Source: Planctomycetota bacterium (GTDB taxonomy: Bacteria; Planctomycetota; Phycisphaerae; Tepidisphaerales; Tepidisphaeraceae). Taken from it: a stretch of DNA of 40,683 nt. The notes beneath the pieces are model-generated. The model saw nothing but the letters and a program-made list of their open reading frames with translations. It searched no databases and was not told the origin of the DNA. The stretch covers positions 1 through 40,683 of the forward strand of contig JAPLNB010000134.1 of the NCBI GenBank assembly GCA_026693085.1. Direction: 5' to 3'. Both the position numbers and the translations under genes were made by a program. Numbering within the stretch: the stretch's first letter is position 1; each line of letters starts with the position of its first letter. Positions 8,733 to 16,431 of this stretch are shown here, one piece after another.

Positions 8733-8950
8733 AGGCTCCTCGGACGGTCTCCGCTTACCGCTCCGCCTTATAAGGTACCCTTCGCTTCCCGTGTCGGCCG
8801 AACCAATCCCTGTCCCCACAGCCGATCTGATCCGGGCTAGCCTATCCAAAGTCGCTCATTCCGCAAGAACCTCCTGCCACTTCCCCAATTCATGATCATA
8901 CCCACCCGCACGCTGGACGACACCGCTCTTCCTAGATAGTTTATCGGACG

Positions 8951-9820
8951 ATGCAGCTTACTCGCATAAGCATTCTGGGCGTCGGCCTTCTTGGTGGATC
9001 CGTGGGACTCGCCGCCAAATCACTTCTAACCTCCTGTAAAGTAAGCGGTTATAGCCACCGTCCCTCCACCCTCCAAACCGCCCTCGACGTCGGCGCCATC
9101 GACGACCCCCACGCCCACCCCGCCGACGCAGTCAGAAACGTCGATCTGGTCGTCCTCTGCACCCCCGTCAGCGTTTTCGAGGATATGCTACGGCAGATTG
9201 GGCCCGCCTTATCGCCTGGAACGATCGTAACGGATGTCGGGAGCACCAAACGCTCCGTCGTCGCACTCGCCGAGACGCTCCTGCCCCGAGAAGTCCATTT
9301 CGTCGGCAGCCACCCCATGGCCGGCAGCGAAAAACGCGGCGTCGAATTCGCCCGCCCAGACCTCTTCCAGAACAGCCTCTGCATCACCACTCCCACCCGA
9401 CGTACCGACAAGCACGCCCTCGCCGGCGTCGAAACCTTCTGGCAAACTCTCGGCATGAGCCTCGTCCGCCTGTCCCCCGGTGATCACGACCGACTCTTGG
9501 CCGACGTCTCGCACCTCCCCCACGCCTTGGCCGCCGCCCTCATCACCATGCAGGCCGACCAAGGCCTCCCCCTCGCTGGCAAAGGCTTCCTCGACTCCAC
9601 CCGCATCGCCGGCGGCGACGGCGCCCTCTGGCGCGACATCCTCTTAGACAATCGAGACAATATACGAGCGTCTTTGGGCCGCCTCCGTCACCATCTCGTG
9701 ATTCTCGAGAAACTCCTCGAAGACGGCCACGAGCAAGCCCTCGCCGCCTGGCTTGACCAAGCCGCCGCCCGACGCCGCGACCTCCTCAACCAAAAACTCC
9801 GCGAAGTGAACCCCGACTGA
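8951..9820 (+). CDS. tyrA: Prephenate dehydrogenase
   Basis: This NAD(P)-dependent enzyme oxidatively decarboxylates prephenate to 4-hydroxyphenylpyruvate in tyrosine synthesis. The N-terminus carries the Rossmann fingerprint G-V-G-L-L-G-G-S (residues 10-17). The motif SHPMAGSEKRG (about 119-129) contains the conserved His of the family and a substrate-binding region. The all-alpha C-terminal half ends at 289 residues with no ACT domain, so allosteric control by tyrosine through ACT is not expected. There is no Shine-Dalgarno sequence before 8951. A weak TGGACG/17 nt/TAGTTT pair ends 8 nt before the ATG, so the transcript may be leaderless. An arogenate-specific homologue is possible; specificity cannot be read here. 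Confidence 0.92.
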   Translation: MQLTRISILGVGLLGGSVGLAAKSLLTSCKVSGYSHRPSTLQTALDVGAIDDPHAHPADAVRNVDLVVLCTPVSVFEDMLRQIGPALSPGTIVTDVGSTKRSVVALAETLLPREVHFVGSHPMAGSEKRGVEFARPDLFQNSLCITTPTRRTDKHALAGVETFWQTLGMSLVRLSPGDHDRLLADVSHLPHALAAALITMQADQGLPLAGKGFLDSTRIAGGDGALWRDILLDNRDNIRASLGRLRHHLVILEKLLEDGHEQALAAWLDQAAARRRDLLNQKLREVNPD

Positions 9821-9933
9821 GCCTTTTCGCCTCCGCCGCCCCCCCACTCCCTTTCCGCCGCCCCGGTTTGGTCTGTAATCCAATTCACAATGAGACTTTC
9901 CACCTCTGCTGTGACGGTTCGTCCGGATTATCC

Positions 9934-9962
9934 TTGACCGATATAGATGAGCGGTGGATAAT
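9934..9962 (+). promoter_or_regulatory. Sigma70-type promoter placing the start site at the sigma-factor ATG
   Basis: TTGACC (9934-9939), a 17-nt spacer and GATAAT (9957-9962) are each one mismatch from consensus. The -10 box ends 7 nt before the ATG at 9970, so transcription would begin at or within a base of the start codon, predicting a leaderless mRNA. There is no Shine-Dalgarno sequence. Confidence 0.6.
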
Positions 9963-9969
9963 TCCTATG

Positions 9970-11610
9970 ATGGCTAAGTTCAGGCTGGCCAACATCGCCC
10001 AACTCGCGCGGGAAATGGTATTTGCGCCGCTCGATGTCCGAACCATCCAGCTCGCCCGCGCCGAAGACCTCCTGCACATTCTTGTTCCAGCCAAAGCCTA
10101 CCCTCTCGACTTTATTGTCTACAAGATCACCGACTACCGCCCCAAAACCGGCGGCGAAGACCTCCTCACCGGCCTGGCCCTTCAACACGACCTCGGCCTG
10201 CTCATCGAACGCGTCAGCGAGTCGCTCGACATCCGAACCTCCGCCCTCCCCGAGCCCGTCCTCTCCATCGACGATGTCGCCGAGAAATTCAATGTTACCA
10301 GCAAGACAATCCAACGCTGGCGACGCAAAGGCCTGCCCGCCCGCCGCTTGATCTTCCCCGACGGCAAACGCCGCATTTGTTTCCTCCTCAGCAGCGTCGA
10401 ACGCTTCCTCTCCAGCCATTCCGACCAGGCCGCCGCCGGCAACTTCACCCTCCTCACCCCCGCCGAACACGACCAGATCATCCGCCACTGCCGCCGCCTC
10501 GCCGAGCGATGTGACGTCAACGAAATCACCCGACGCGTCGCCCGACGCATGAACCGCTCGCCCCTCGCCATCCTCCACACCGTCCGCAAACACGACCAGG
10601 AGCACCCCGACCGCGCCATTTTCTCGCATGCGCCGGAACCGGTCGGGCAGCAGGACCGCTCCGCCATCCTCAACGCCTATCGCGCCGGAACAACCGTCAC
10701 TGCCCTCGCCCACCGCCTCGCTCGCCCCAGGTCCGCCATCTACCGCGTCATCATCGACGACCGCATCCACCGCCTCACTCGCCGAAAAGTCCGCTTCCAC
10801 GACGATCCCCTCTATCACCACGACGACGCCGCCGCCGCAATCCAGTCCATCCTCTCCCAGGAAGAACTCGCCAACCCACCCAACCGTGAAGAAACTCGCG
10901 TCCCCCGCGATCTGCTTCCCTACCTCCAGGACTTGTACCGAACCCCACTGCTCACCAAAGGCAAGGAAAGAGCCCTGTTCCTCAAACTCGGATTCCACAA
11001 GTACCAGTTCGTGCGAAGCCGACGCCGCCTCGAGACCGAACTCGCCCGCCATCGCCAGATCTGCGAATTGGAACATTTCCTCGCCCAAGCCCACGAAACC
11101 AAAAACGCCATCGTCCGCGCCAACCTCCGTCTCGTCGTCAGCGTCGCCCGCAAGCACGCCCGCCCAACCGTCGGCCTCCTCGAACTCATCAGCGAAGGCA
11201 ACCTCACCCTCATGCGCGCCGTCGACGGCTTCGATGTCACCCGCGGCAACCGCTTCAGCACCTACGCCACACTCGCTCTCATGAAAGGCTTCGCCCGCAG
11301 CGTCCCCGAACTCCTCGCCGCCAACTGCGCCGCCACCAGCAACCCCGAAATCCTCACCCAACTCCCCGACCGCCGCCCAACTCTCGCCATGTCCCGCCTC
11401 TCCGATCGCGACGAAGTCCGCCAGCTCCTCTCGCGCCTCGACGACCGCGAACGCAACGTCCTCTCCGCCTACTACGGCCTCGAACAAGGCATCCCCGCCA
11501 CCTACCAGGAAGTCGGCGTCCGCCTCGGCCTCTCCAAGGAACGCGTCCGCCAGATCGAACAATCCGCCATGGCCAAACTCCGTGCCCGTGTCCCAGTCGA
11601 TCTCTCCTGA
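9970..11610 (+). CDS. Sigma70-family factor with HTH-bearing N-terminal half
   Basis: A 546-residue protein. Residues about 97-150 form a MerR/excisionase-like HTH (S-I-D-D-V-A-E-K-F-N-V-T-S then a W-R-R-K-G-L-P turn). A second HTH-like segment lies at about 236-262 (LAHRLARPRSAIYRV). From about 314 the protein is sigma70-like: region 1.2-like YLQDLYRTPLLT, region 2 with N-L-R-L-V-V-S-V-A-R-K and EGNLTLMRAVDGFD, then the region 4 HTH TYQEVGVRLGLSKERVRQIE at 511-530. At region 2.4 the usual Trp-Trp-Ile-Arg-Gln is replaced by L-A-L-M-K-G, so promoter melting contacts differ. Region 3 appears missing. The start at 9970 fits a promoter ending 7 nt upstream; ATG at 9967 and longer frames are alternatives. 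An alternative sigma factor for special promoters is inferred. Confidence 0.85.
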   Translation: MAKFRLANIAQLAREMVFAPLDVRTIQLARAEDLLHILVPAKAYPLDFIVYKITDYRPKTGGEDLLTGLALQHDLGLLIERVSESLDIRTSALPEPVLSIDDVAEKFNVTSKTIQRWRRKGLPARRLIFPDGKRRICFLLSSVERFLSSHSDQAAAGNFTLLTPAEHDQIIRHCRRLAERCDVNEITRRVARRMNRSPLAILHTVRKHDQEHPDRAIFSHAPEPVGQQDRSAILNAYRAGTTVTALAHRLARPRSAIYRVIIDDRIHRLTRRKVRFHDDPLYHHDDAAAAIQSILSQEELANPPNREETRVPRDLLPYLQDLYRTPLLTKGKERALFLKLGFHKYQFVRSRRRLETELARHRQICELEHFLAQAHETKNAIVRANLRLVVSVARKHARPTVGLLELISEGNLTLMRAVDGFDVTRGNRFSTYATLALMKGFARSVPELLAANCAATSNPEILTQLPDRRPTLAMSRLSDRDEVRQLLSRLDDRERNVLSAYYGLEQGIPATYQEVGVRLGLSKERVRQIEQSAMAKLRARVPVDLS

Positions 11611-11630
11611 CTCGCCCCAACACACTCGCG

Positions 11631-11658
11631 AAAAAAAAACCACGGATCGCATCCGTGG
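11631..11658 (-). terminator. Intrinsic terminator for the minus-strand gene ending at 11723
   Basis: Read on the minus strand, an 8-bp stem (11651-11658 with 11640-11647, loop 3 nt, arm CCACGGAT) is followed by nine T (A at 11631-11639 on plus). It lies 65 nt past the stop of the thioester-like gene and 20 nt past the sigma gene's stop on the other strand. Confidence 0.85.
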
Positions 11659-11722
11659 GCTCGACTTCGAGTGAGCGTTCCGCGTGTCTATTGGCGATCC
11701 GCTCCTTGTATGTTCAGCCATC

Positions 11723-12400
11723 TCACTTCGCCCGGCGTAGCCGCCGAACCGAAAACACCGCACCAAGCAAGCCCGCGCCCATCCATGCCGCCGTCGGAAA
11801 CGGTATGACTATCAACTGGTCCTGCGCCGCACTGCCCGTCGCAAACCCGTTTCGCGATGTCGCCCACCTCAGATTCAGGATGCGCACCGGCCCCAACCCT
11901 TCCCACTCCGCATCCTGACCATGAACCGCCGCGTACGCTTCATCGTAAAACACCTTCGCCTTGCCAGTCAGTTCATAGTTGATCTGCTGCTGGTACTTCC
12001 ACATCGCCTGCTGCAACGCGTCCGCGTCCTGCGCATGTTGCCCTGTGCCATTGCCATGGTCATACGGCGTTTTCAGACCACCAAATATGAAGTGGTAGTA
12101 AAGATACGCCGTCTCCGGCGCCAATGCCTTGTGATCGGTTTCCGAATAATCCGAGATCCCCGCCACCCGGAAACCATGCGAATCAAAATCCATGTACTCG
12201 CTGTGCTGCATGCAGAACGTCCGGAACAGCTCTGGCTCGTTCGCTCCCACCAGCCCCACGCCAAATTCACCCGCCAACGATCCCTCCCGATTGTAGAACC
12301 GGATCGTATCCCCTACCTGCAACACACTGTCCGCCATCGCCACGCTCGCGCAGACGACAACCAAACTCAGCGTCATCACACCCAGGCATAAACGTTTCAT
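11723..12400 (-). CDS. Secreted PEP-CTERM-like protein with thioester-domain-like residues
   Basis: A 225-residue exported protein with a Sec signal peptide ending A-M-A-D near residue 24. The C-terminus has I-P-F-P-T-A-A-W, a hydrophobic helix (GAGLLGAVF) and the basic tail RRLRRAK, matching a PEP-CTERM-type sorting signal. The body holds R-T-F-C-M-Q-H-S-E-Y (Cys at about 63), then A-Y-L-Y-Y-H-F and L-Q-Q-A-M-W-K-Y (Gln at about 130-131). In Cys-Gln thioester domains of surface adhesins a Cys and a Gln in such contexts form a covalent bond; the resemblance is suggestive only. The start at 12400 is set by GGAGAAAGG upstream. It has its own terminator and lies downstream of the glycosyltransferase on the same strand. 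A surface adhesion role is inferred. Confidence 0.8.
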   Translation of the reverse strand: MKRLCLGVMTLSLVVVCASVAMADSVLQVGDTIRFYNREGSLAGEFGVGLVGANEPELFRTFCMQHSEYMDFDSHGFRVAGISDYSETDHKALAPETAYLYYHFIFGGLKTPYDHGNGTGQHAQDADALQQAMWKYQQQINYELTGKAKVFYDEAYAAVHGQDAEWEGLGPVRILNLRWATSRNGFATGSAAQDQLIVIPFPTAAWMGAGLLGAVFSVRRLRRAK

Positions 12401-12603
12401 GGATGACCTTTCTCCTCTTCTCAGGCTCGTCGCATCGGCAACGCAATGCCGCACGCGACCCGCTGATCGGCCAATCGCGAGTTCTGACGCTCACGACCGC
12501 CGACAAATCGGACGACCGTCTCAACCTCCGCACCAGATATCCAATTCAAATCCCCAACGGTCAAACCACATCGCGCCAAGCTGCGTGCCAATAATGCCCC
12601 GCC

Positions 12604-13785
12604 TCAAGCGTTCGCCTGGTACCGCCGCCCCTTCCACTGCGCCCCACCGCAGAAGTAATGCTGCCACACCGACGAAGTCACAAACAGGCTGTAAAACACC
12701 CCCCCCGCCGGCAGCAACACGCGGTAATACCACGGCAGCCCAAGGTGCCGAACGCACCGCCCATGCACCGCGATCATGCAGAAGTTGGCCACCGCCGACA
12801 ACGCCACCGCACCCCACATCCCCGCCGACGGTGCCACCACCCCCCCCACCAACGACGCCACCAAATACACCGGCGGCAGCACGCCAAACAGCAACCCCAC
12901 CACGATCCCCGCCGCATATTTCCACAGGCTGTACCCGATCCCCGCATACGCGTTCTTCGACAACCCCTCCCAAAGTTCCGCCCACCCCTCGTACATCCGC
13001 GTCCGGATCAAGTCCCTCGTCAGCCGGCTCTGCATCCTCGTCCCCGCCCCTTTCAGAAGCCGCGCCAGGCTCAAATCCTCAATCATCTCCCCCCTCACTG
13101 CCTCATGCCCCCCCACCCGCTCATACGCTTCTCGCCGGATTAGAATGAACGCCCCTGCCGCCAACGCCACCTTGCTGCGCGGATTGTTGACGCGGCTCAG
13201 CGGAAACAACGCCGCCAAAACCGCCATCGCCGCCGATAGCGCCAGCCGCTCCCACACCGACACCAGAATCAACTGCGGCAGCAGGCTCAGCATCTCCAGA
13301 TCATGCGCCAACATGTACCGGACCGCCTGCCTCACCGCCGCGCGATCGTAAATAATGTCCGCATCCGTAAACAGCAGCCACTCCGTCTTCGCCAACTCCA
13401 GACCCTGCTGCACCGCCCATTGTTTCCCATACCACCCAGCCGCCCGCGCTCGCCCCCGAACCACCAACAGCCCCGGATGATCCGCCTTGAGCTTTTCAAT
13501 CACCCGCCCCGATTCATCCTCGCTCTGATCATCCACCAGAATCACCCGCAAATCCGGATAATCCTGCCCGCAGATCGTCGGAATCGTCGACCGCAGCGTA
13601 TCCGCCTCATTCCTCGCCGGAATCACCACGCTGACCGCCGGCCACGACCGCTCATCAATAAGGCTCGACCCAACATCGGTCGATGCATCCAACGTTTCAC
13701 GAAATCCATATCGATGCGTCGGCCCAACAAGAAGCCACACCCACGCCAACGCAATCAAACCCAGAATGACAAGAGCTATCAGCAT
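12604..13785 (-). CDS. Membrane glycosyltransferase family 2, HpnB-like
   Basis: A 393-residue protein with an N-terminal transmembrane helix (about 1-20), a GT-A domain and two or three C-terminal helices. GT2 features are V-S-V-V-I-P-A-R-N-E at 51-60, VDDQSEDES at 84-92, the metal-binding DAD at 141-143 and a later GGHEAVRGEMIEDLSLA segment matching the acceptor-side E-D motif. The W-Y-G-K-Q-W-A and GAFILIRREA stretches are characteristic of HpnB-type enzymes found near hopanoid genes. No squalene-hopene cyclase or other hpn gene lies in the window, so a hopanoid role is uncertain. The start at 13785 puts the helix at the N-terminus; a longer frame to 13911 exists. No strong Shine-Dalgarno is seen. 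Family firm, substrate unknown. Confidence 0.88.
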   Translation of the reverse strand: MLIALVILGLIALAWVWLLVGPTHRYGFRETLDASTDVGSSLIDERSWPAVSVVIPARNEADTLRSTIPTICGQDYPDLRVILVDDQSEDESGRVIEKLKADHPGLLVVRGRARAAGWYGKQWAVQQGLELAKTEWLLFTDADIIYDRAAVRQAVRYMLAHDLEMLSLLPQLILVSVWERLALSAAMAVLAALFPLSRVNNPRSKVALAAGAFILIRREAYERVGGHEAVRGEMIEDLSLARLLKGAGTRMQSRLTRDLIRTRMYEGWAELWEGLSKNAYAGIGYSLWKYAAGIVVGLLFGVLPPVYLVASLVGGVVAPSAGMWGAVALSAVANFCMIAVHGRCVRHLGLPWYYRVLLPAGGVFYSLFVTSSVWQHYFCGGAQWKGRRYQANA

Positions 13786-14042
13786 ATCCACCAGTCCCGC
13801 ATACTCACCGGCCAAATCAACACCTCGCCGCGGCCGCGGGAGTATAACCGTCGGCCACCAGGTCCCCCGATGCGCCCACCGACTTCCGCAGAAATTAGCC
13901 AAGACGGCCACAGCGTGGCACCTTAATGGTATATTGTCCTGCTGTGCGATCGGCAGGACCGGCCGCCGAATCAGGTGATGTGCACTGCCGCCATCGAGTG
14001 CCTCGGCTCATCAAGAGACCCGACTGCAACGCCGTATACCAC

Positions 14043-15197
14043 ATGAACCAGCACGCCTCTGCATCCTCGCCCATCACCCCCACCAACACCATTGAACCCA
14101 ACCCCCTCGCCCTGTCCTACCAGCCCCGCCGTCTGCGCGGCGCCGTGCTCAGCGTCGCCTGGAACCTCGCCTGGCTCGCCCTCTTCCTCCGCGCCGGCCT
14201 GGCCGATCCCCAGTCGCCGTGGCTCCACCCCGCCATCGCCCAACCTCCTGGCTGGCCCCTCTACATCATCGTCTTCTACTTTCTCTACGCCATCATCAAC
14301 TTCCCCATCGACCTCTGGTACGGCTACCTCCACGAACGACAGTTCGGCCTCGTCAAGCAGGGCCTCCGTGCCTGGGGACGCGACTGGGCCATCGGCGCCG
14401 CCCAACACGGCCTCATGTTCGTCATCGGTTCCTGCCTCATCATCCTCCTTCAAATCCACACCCCCCACGCCTGGCTCTTCTACGCAGCCGCCGCCATCCT
14501 CGCACTCTTCCTCACCTCCACCTTCTTCGCATTCGACCTCATCCCCGCCGGACTCTTCCAATTCGAGCCCGCCGACCAACCACTCGTCGCCCGCCTCCAA
14601 CGCCTCATCCACCCACTGGCCACTCCCCTTCCTCGCATCGTCATCTTCTCCCATGCCGAACTCCGCGACTTCTCCGGCGGACTCGCCGGCCTCGGCCCAC
14701 GCCAAACCCTCCTCATCAGCCGACCCACCATCGAACTCGCCAGCAACGCCTTGCTCCGCTTCGTCCTCCTCCATGAAATGGGACATCGCCGATTCCATCA
14801 CCTCCTGCTCGGTTCCCTCCTCGGCTGGGCATTCGTCACCACAGGCCTCATCGTCGGCGATCTCTTCATCTCACGCTTCGCCCCCGGTTCTTTGGCCTCC
14901 CCCATGTACATCCCCAGACTTGCCATGGTCATCACCTGCTCGATGATCGCCTCGCACCCCCTCCTCGCCTACCTCGGCCACCGCCTCGAGTACCAGGCCG
15001 ACCGCTTCTACCTCCGCCATGGAGGAACCCCCGAAGAAATGAAACTCGCCCTCGAAGAGCTTTCCCGCCGCAACCTCGCCCGCACCGACCTCACCCGCCG
15101 CCGCCAATCCATCGTCCAAGCCATGCCCACCCCCGCCCGCCGTCTCCACGCCGCCGAGAAGTATTTCACCCAGTTCGCAGAACCACCCGGTCATTAA
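14043..15197 (+). CDS. M48/Ste24-like membrane zinc metalloprotease
   Basis: A 384-residue multi-pass protein with about five to six hydrophobic segments (roughly 35-52, 70-90, 118-138, 142-170, 255-275 and 295-312). The zinc-binding HEMGH at 244-248 and a downstream E-Y-Q-A-D-R-F (third Glu ligand) are the M48 signature. The N-terminal YGYLHERQFGL resembles the Ste24 segment before the first catalytic loop. Ste24-type enzymes cleave CAAX-like or misfolded membrane proteins; in bacteria a membrane quality-control role is usual. The start at 14043 is chosen because the hydrophobic core follows shortly after; no Shine-Dalgarno is visible and a frame to 13926 is possible. It is divergent from the HpnB-like gene. 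The next possible ORF begins 11 nt after its stop. Confidence 0.88.
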   Translation: MNQHASASSPITPTNTIEPNPLALSYQPRRLRGAVLSVAWNLAWLALFLRAGLADPQSPWLHPAIAQPPGWPLYIIVFYFLYAIINFPIDLWYGYLHERQFGLVKQGLRAWGRDWAIGAAQHGLMFVIGSCLIILLQIHTPHAWLFYAAAAILALFLTSTFFAFDLIPAGLFQFEPADQPLVARLQRLIHPLATPLPRIVIFSHAELRDFSGGLAGLGPRQTLLISRPTIELASNALLRFVLLHEMGHRRFHHLLLGSLLGWAFVTTGLIVGDLFISRFAPGSLASPMYIPRLAMVITCSMIASHPLLAYLGHRLEYQADRFYLRHGGTPEEMKLALEELSRRNLARTDLTRRRQSIVQAMPTPARRLHAAEKYFTQFAEPPGH

Positions 15198-15208
15198 GGA
15201 AAAACCCC

Positions 15209-15331
15209 ATGCTACCTCTATCAAGGCTTGTATTCCGCCTGACCATGTGGCTGCCCAACCTGGCCGCCCGCGCCCTGCGTGCCGAAGTAGGCCGCCCCAC
15301 CGCCTGGTTCCTCCCCCAAGGATGGGTCTAG
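15209..15331 (+). CDS. Possible 40-residue basic peptide
   Basis: A short open frame starting M-L-P-L-S-R-L-V-F-R-L and ending in Q-G-W-V. It has five Arg, no Lys and one Glu, many Leu/Trp/Phe, and reads as a basic amphipathic helix. AAGGA (15196-15200) lies 8 nt before the ATG, a good ribosome binding site where several neighbouring genes have none. It begins 11 nt after the stop of the M48 protease gene, so translational coupling is possible. It matches no family I know, and at this length it may be chance. The remaining gap to 15398 holds nothing else. Confidence 0.35.
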   Translation: MLPLSRLVFRLTMWLPNLAARALRAEVGRPTAWFLPQGWV

Positions 15332-15397
15332 CCGCACCGCCATCGCCCCATCCCATCCCGCTGGACGCCGACGCACCCCCAAACTATCGTGACACCC

Positions 15398-16423
15398 ATG
15401 CGACTCTGGCACGCTCTTCTGCTCATCGCAACCGGAACCCTCGCCGGCGCCGCCTCAGCACTCAATTACCTCGCCCAGACCGACCCCCCAACCTCCGTCT
15501 CGCTCCCACAACTCGCCACCGCCATCCTCTTCGGCATCACCGTTTTCACCATTCTCCTCCTGACCATCCACTGGACCACCCACAAACTCCTCGCCCGCCT
15601 TCCTGTCTCCGCCACCACCCGCCAGCGCTTCGCCAACTACGACGCCCTCTCCTGCCTCATCTTCCTCTGCCTCTTCGCCGGCGCCTTCGGCCTCCAGGTC
15701 ATCAGCCCCATCATCACCTCCATCCTCCTCGCCTGGATTCTCCTCAAAGCCACCCTCCTCTACTTCGCCGCCTCACCCTCCGAACGCCAAAACGCATTCA
15801 CCTCCCTCTCCTACCTCGCCTTCCTCTTCCTCATCTCCGGCTTCGCCGCCCTCATCTACCAGATCGTCTGGCAACGCGCCCTCTTCGCAGCCTTCGGCGT
15901 CAACATCGAGTCCATCACCATCGTCGTCTCACTCTTCATGTTCGGCCTCGGCGTCGGCTCCCTCGTCGGCGGCTACCTCTCCAGCCGTTTCCCCGCCAAT
16001 GGCCCACTCCTCTTCCTCACCTGCGAACTCGGCATCGGCGCCTTCGGCATCGTCAGCCTCCCACTCATCGCCTCCGTCAGCGCCGCTACCATCCACACCT
16101 CCCTCGCCACCACCGCCCTCGCCGTCTACGCACTCCTCTGCCTCCCGACCATGCTCATGGGCGCGACCCTCCCCATCCTCGTCGCTCACCTCCACCGCTA
16201 TTACCACAACGTCGGCCAGTCCGTCGGACTCCTCTACTGCATCAATACCCTCGGCTCCGCCATCGCCTGCTTCCTCACCGCCGAACTCCTCTTTTTCTTC
16301 TTCGGCGAACACACCGCCGTCCTCATCGCCGCCGCCTGCAACCTCACCGTCGGCATCCTCGTCTCCATCTACGCCAACCGCGTCGCCAAAGTGACCCACT
16401 ACCAACTATCAACTACCAACTGA
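15398..16423 (+). CDS. Spermidine-synthase-like membrane protein, transmembrane part only
   Basis: A 341-residue protein with eight or more predicted membrane helices and no soluble domain. Two early helix pairs are followed by F-L-I-S-G-F-A-A-L-I-Y-Q-I-V-W-Q-R and a G-L-G-V-G-S-L-V-G-G-Y segment. These are the hallmark start of the membrane domain of fused MFS/spermidine-synthase proteins, normally followed by a Rossmann methyltransferase-like domain, which is absent here. The next gene, 8 nt downstream, carries a second such membrane domain plus the soluble domain, so the two probably act together. ATG at 15398 is preferred to GTG at 15389. No Shine-Dalgarno is seen; a weak TGGACG/17 nt/TATCGT pair ends 7 nt upstream. 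The 3' end is made of heptamer repeats. Function unknown. Confidence 0.82.
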   Translation: MRLWHALLLIATGTLAGAASALNYLAQTDPPTSVSLPQLATAILFGITVFTILLLTIHWTTHKLLARLPVSATTRQRFANYDALSCLIFLCLFAGAFGLQVISPIITSILLAWILLKATLLYFAASPSERQNAFTSLSYLAFLFLISGFAALIYQIVWQRALFAAFGVNIESITIVVSLFMFGLGVGSLVGGYLSSRFPANGPLLFLTCELGIGAFGIVSLPLIASVSAATIHTSLATTALAVYALLCLPTMLMGATLPILVAHLHRYYHNVGQSVGLLYCINTLGSAIACFLTAELLFFFFGEHTAVLIAAACNLTVGILVSIYANRVAKVTHYQLSTTN

Positions 16424-16431
16424 CAACTACC
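16397..16431 (+). repeat. Five tandem heptamers across the junction of two genes
   Basis: Five consecutive 7-nt units (CACTACC, AACTATC, AACTACC, AACTGAC, AACTACC) run without a break from 16397 to 16431. They encode the last residues of the upstream membrane protein, contain its TGA stop (16421-16423) in the fourth unit, and end at the base before the next gene's ATG at 16432. Confidence 0.8.

Noticed and set aside
9928-11766. A 612-residue minus-strand open frame over the sigma gene
   Set aside because: Its Glu/Gly/Ala/Asp-only composition and lack of any domain mark it as the antisense shadow of the sigma gene.
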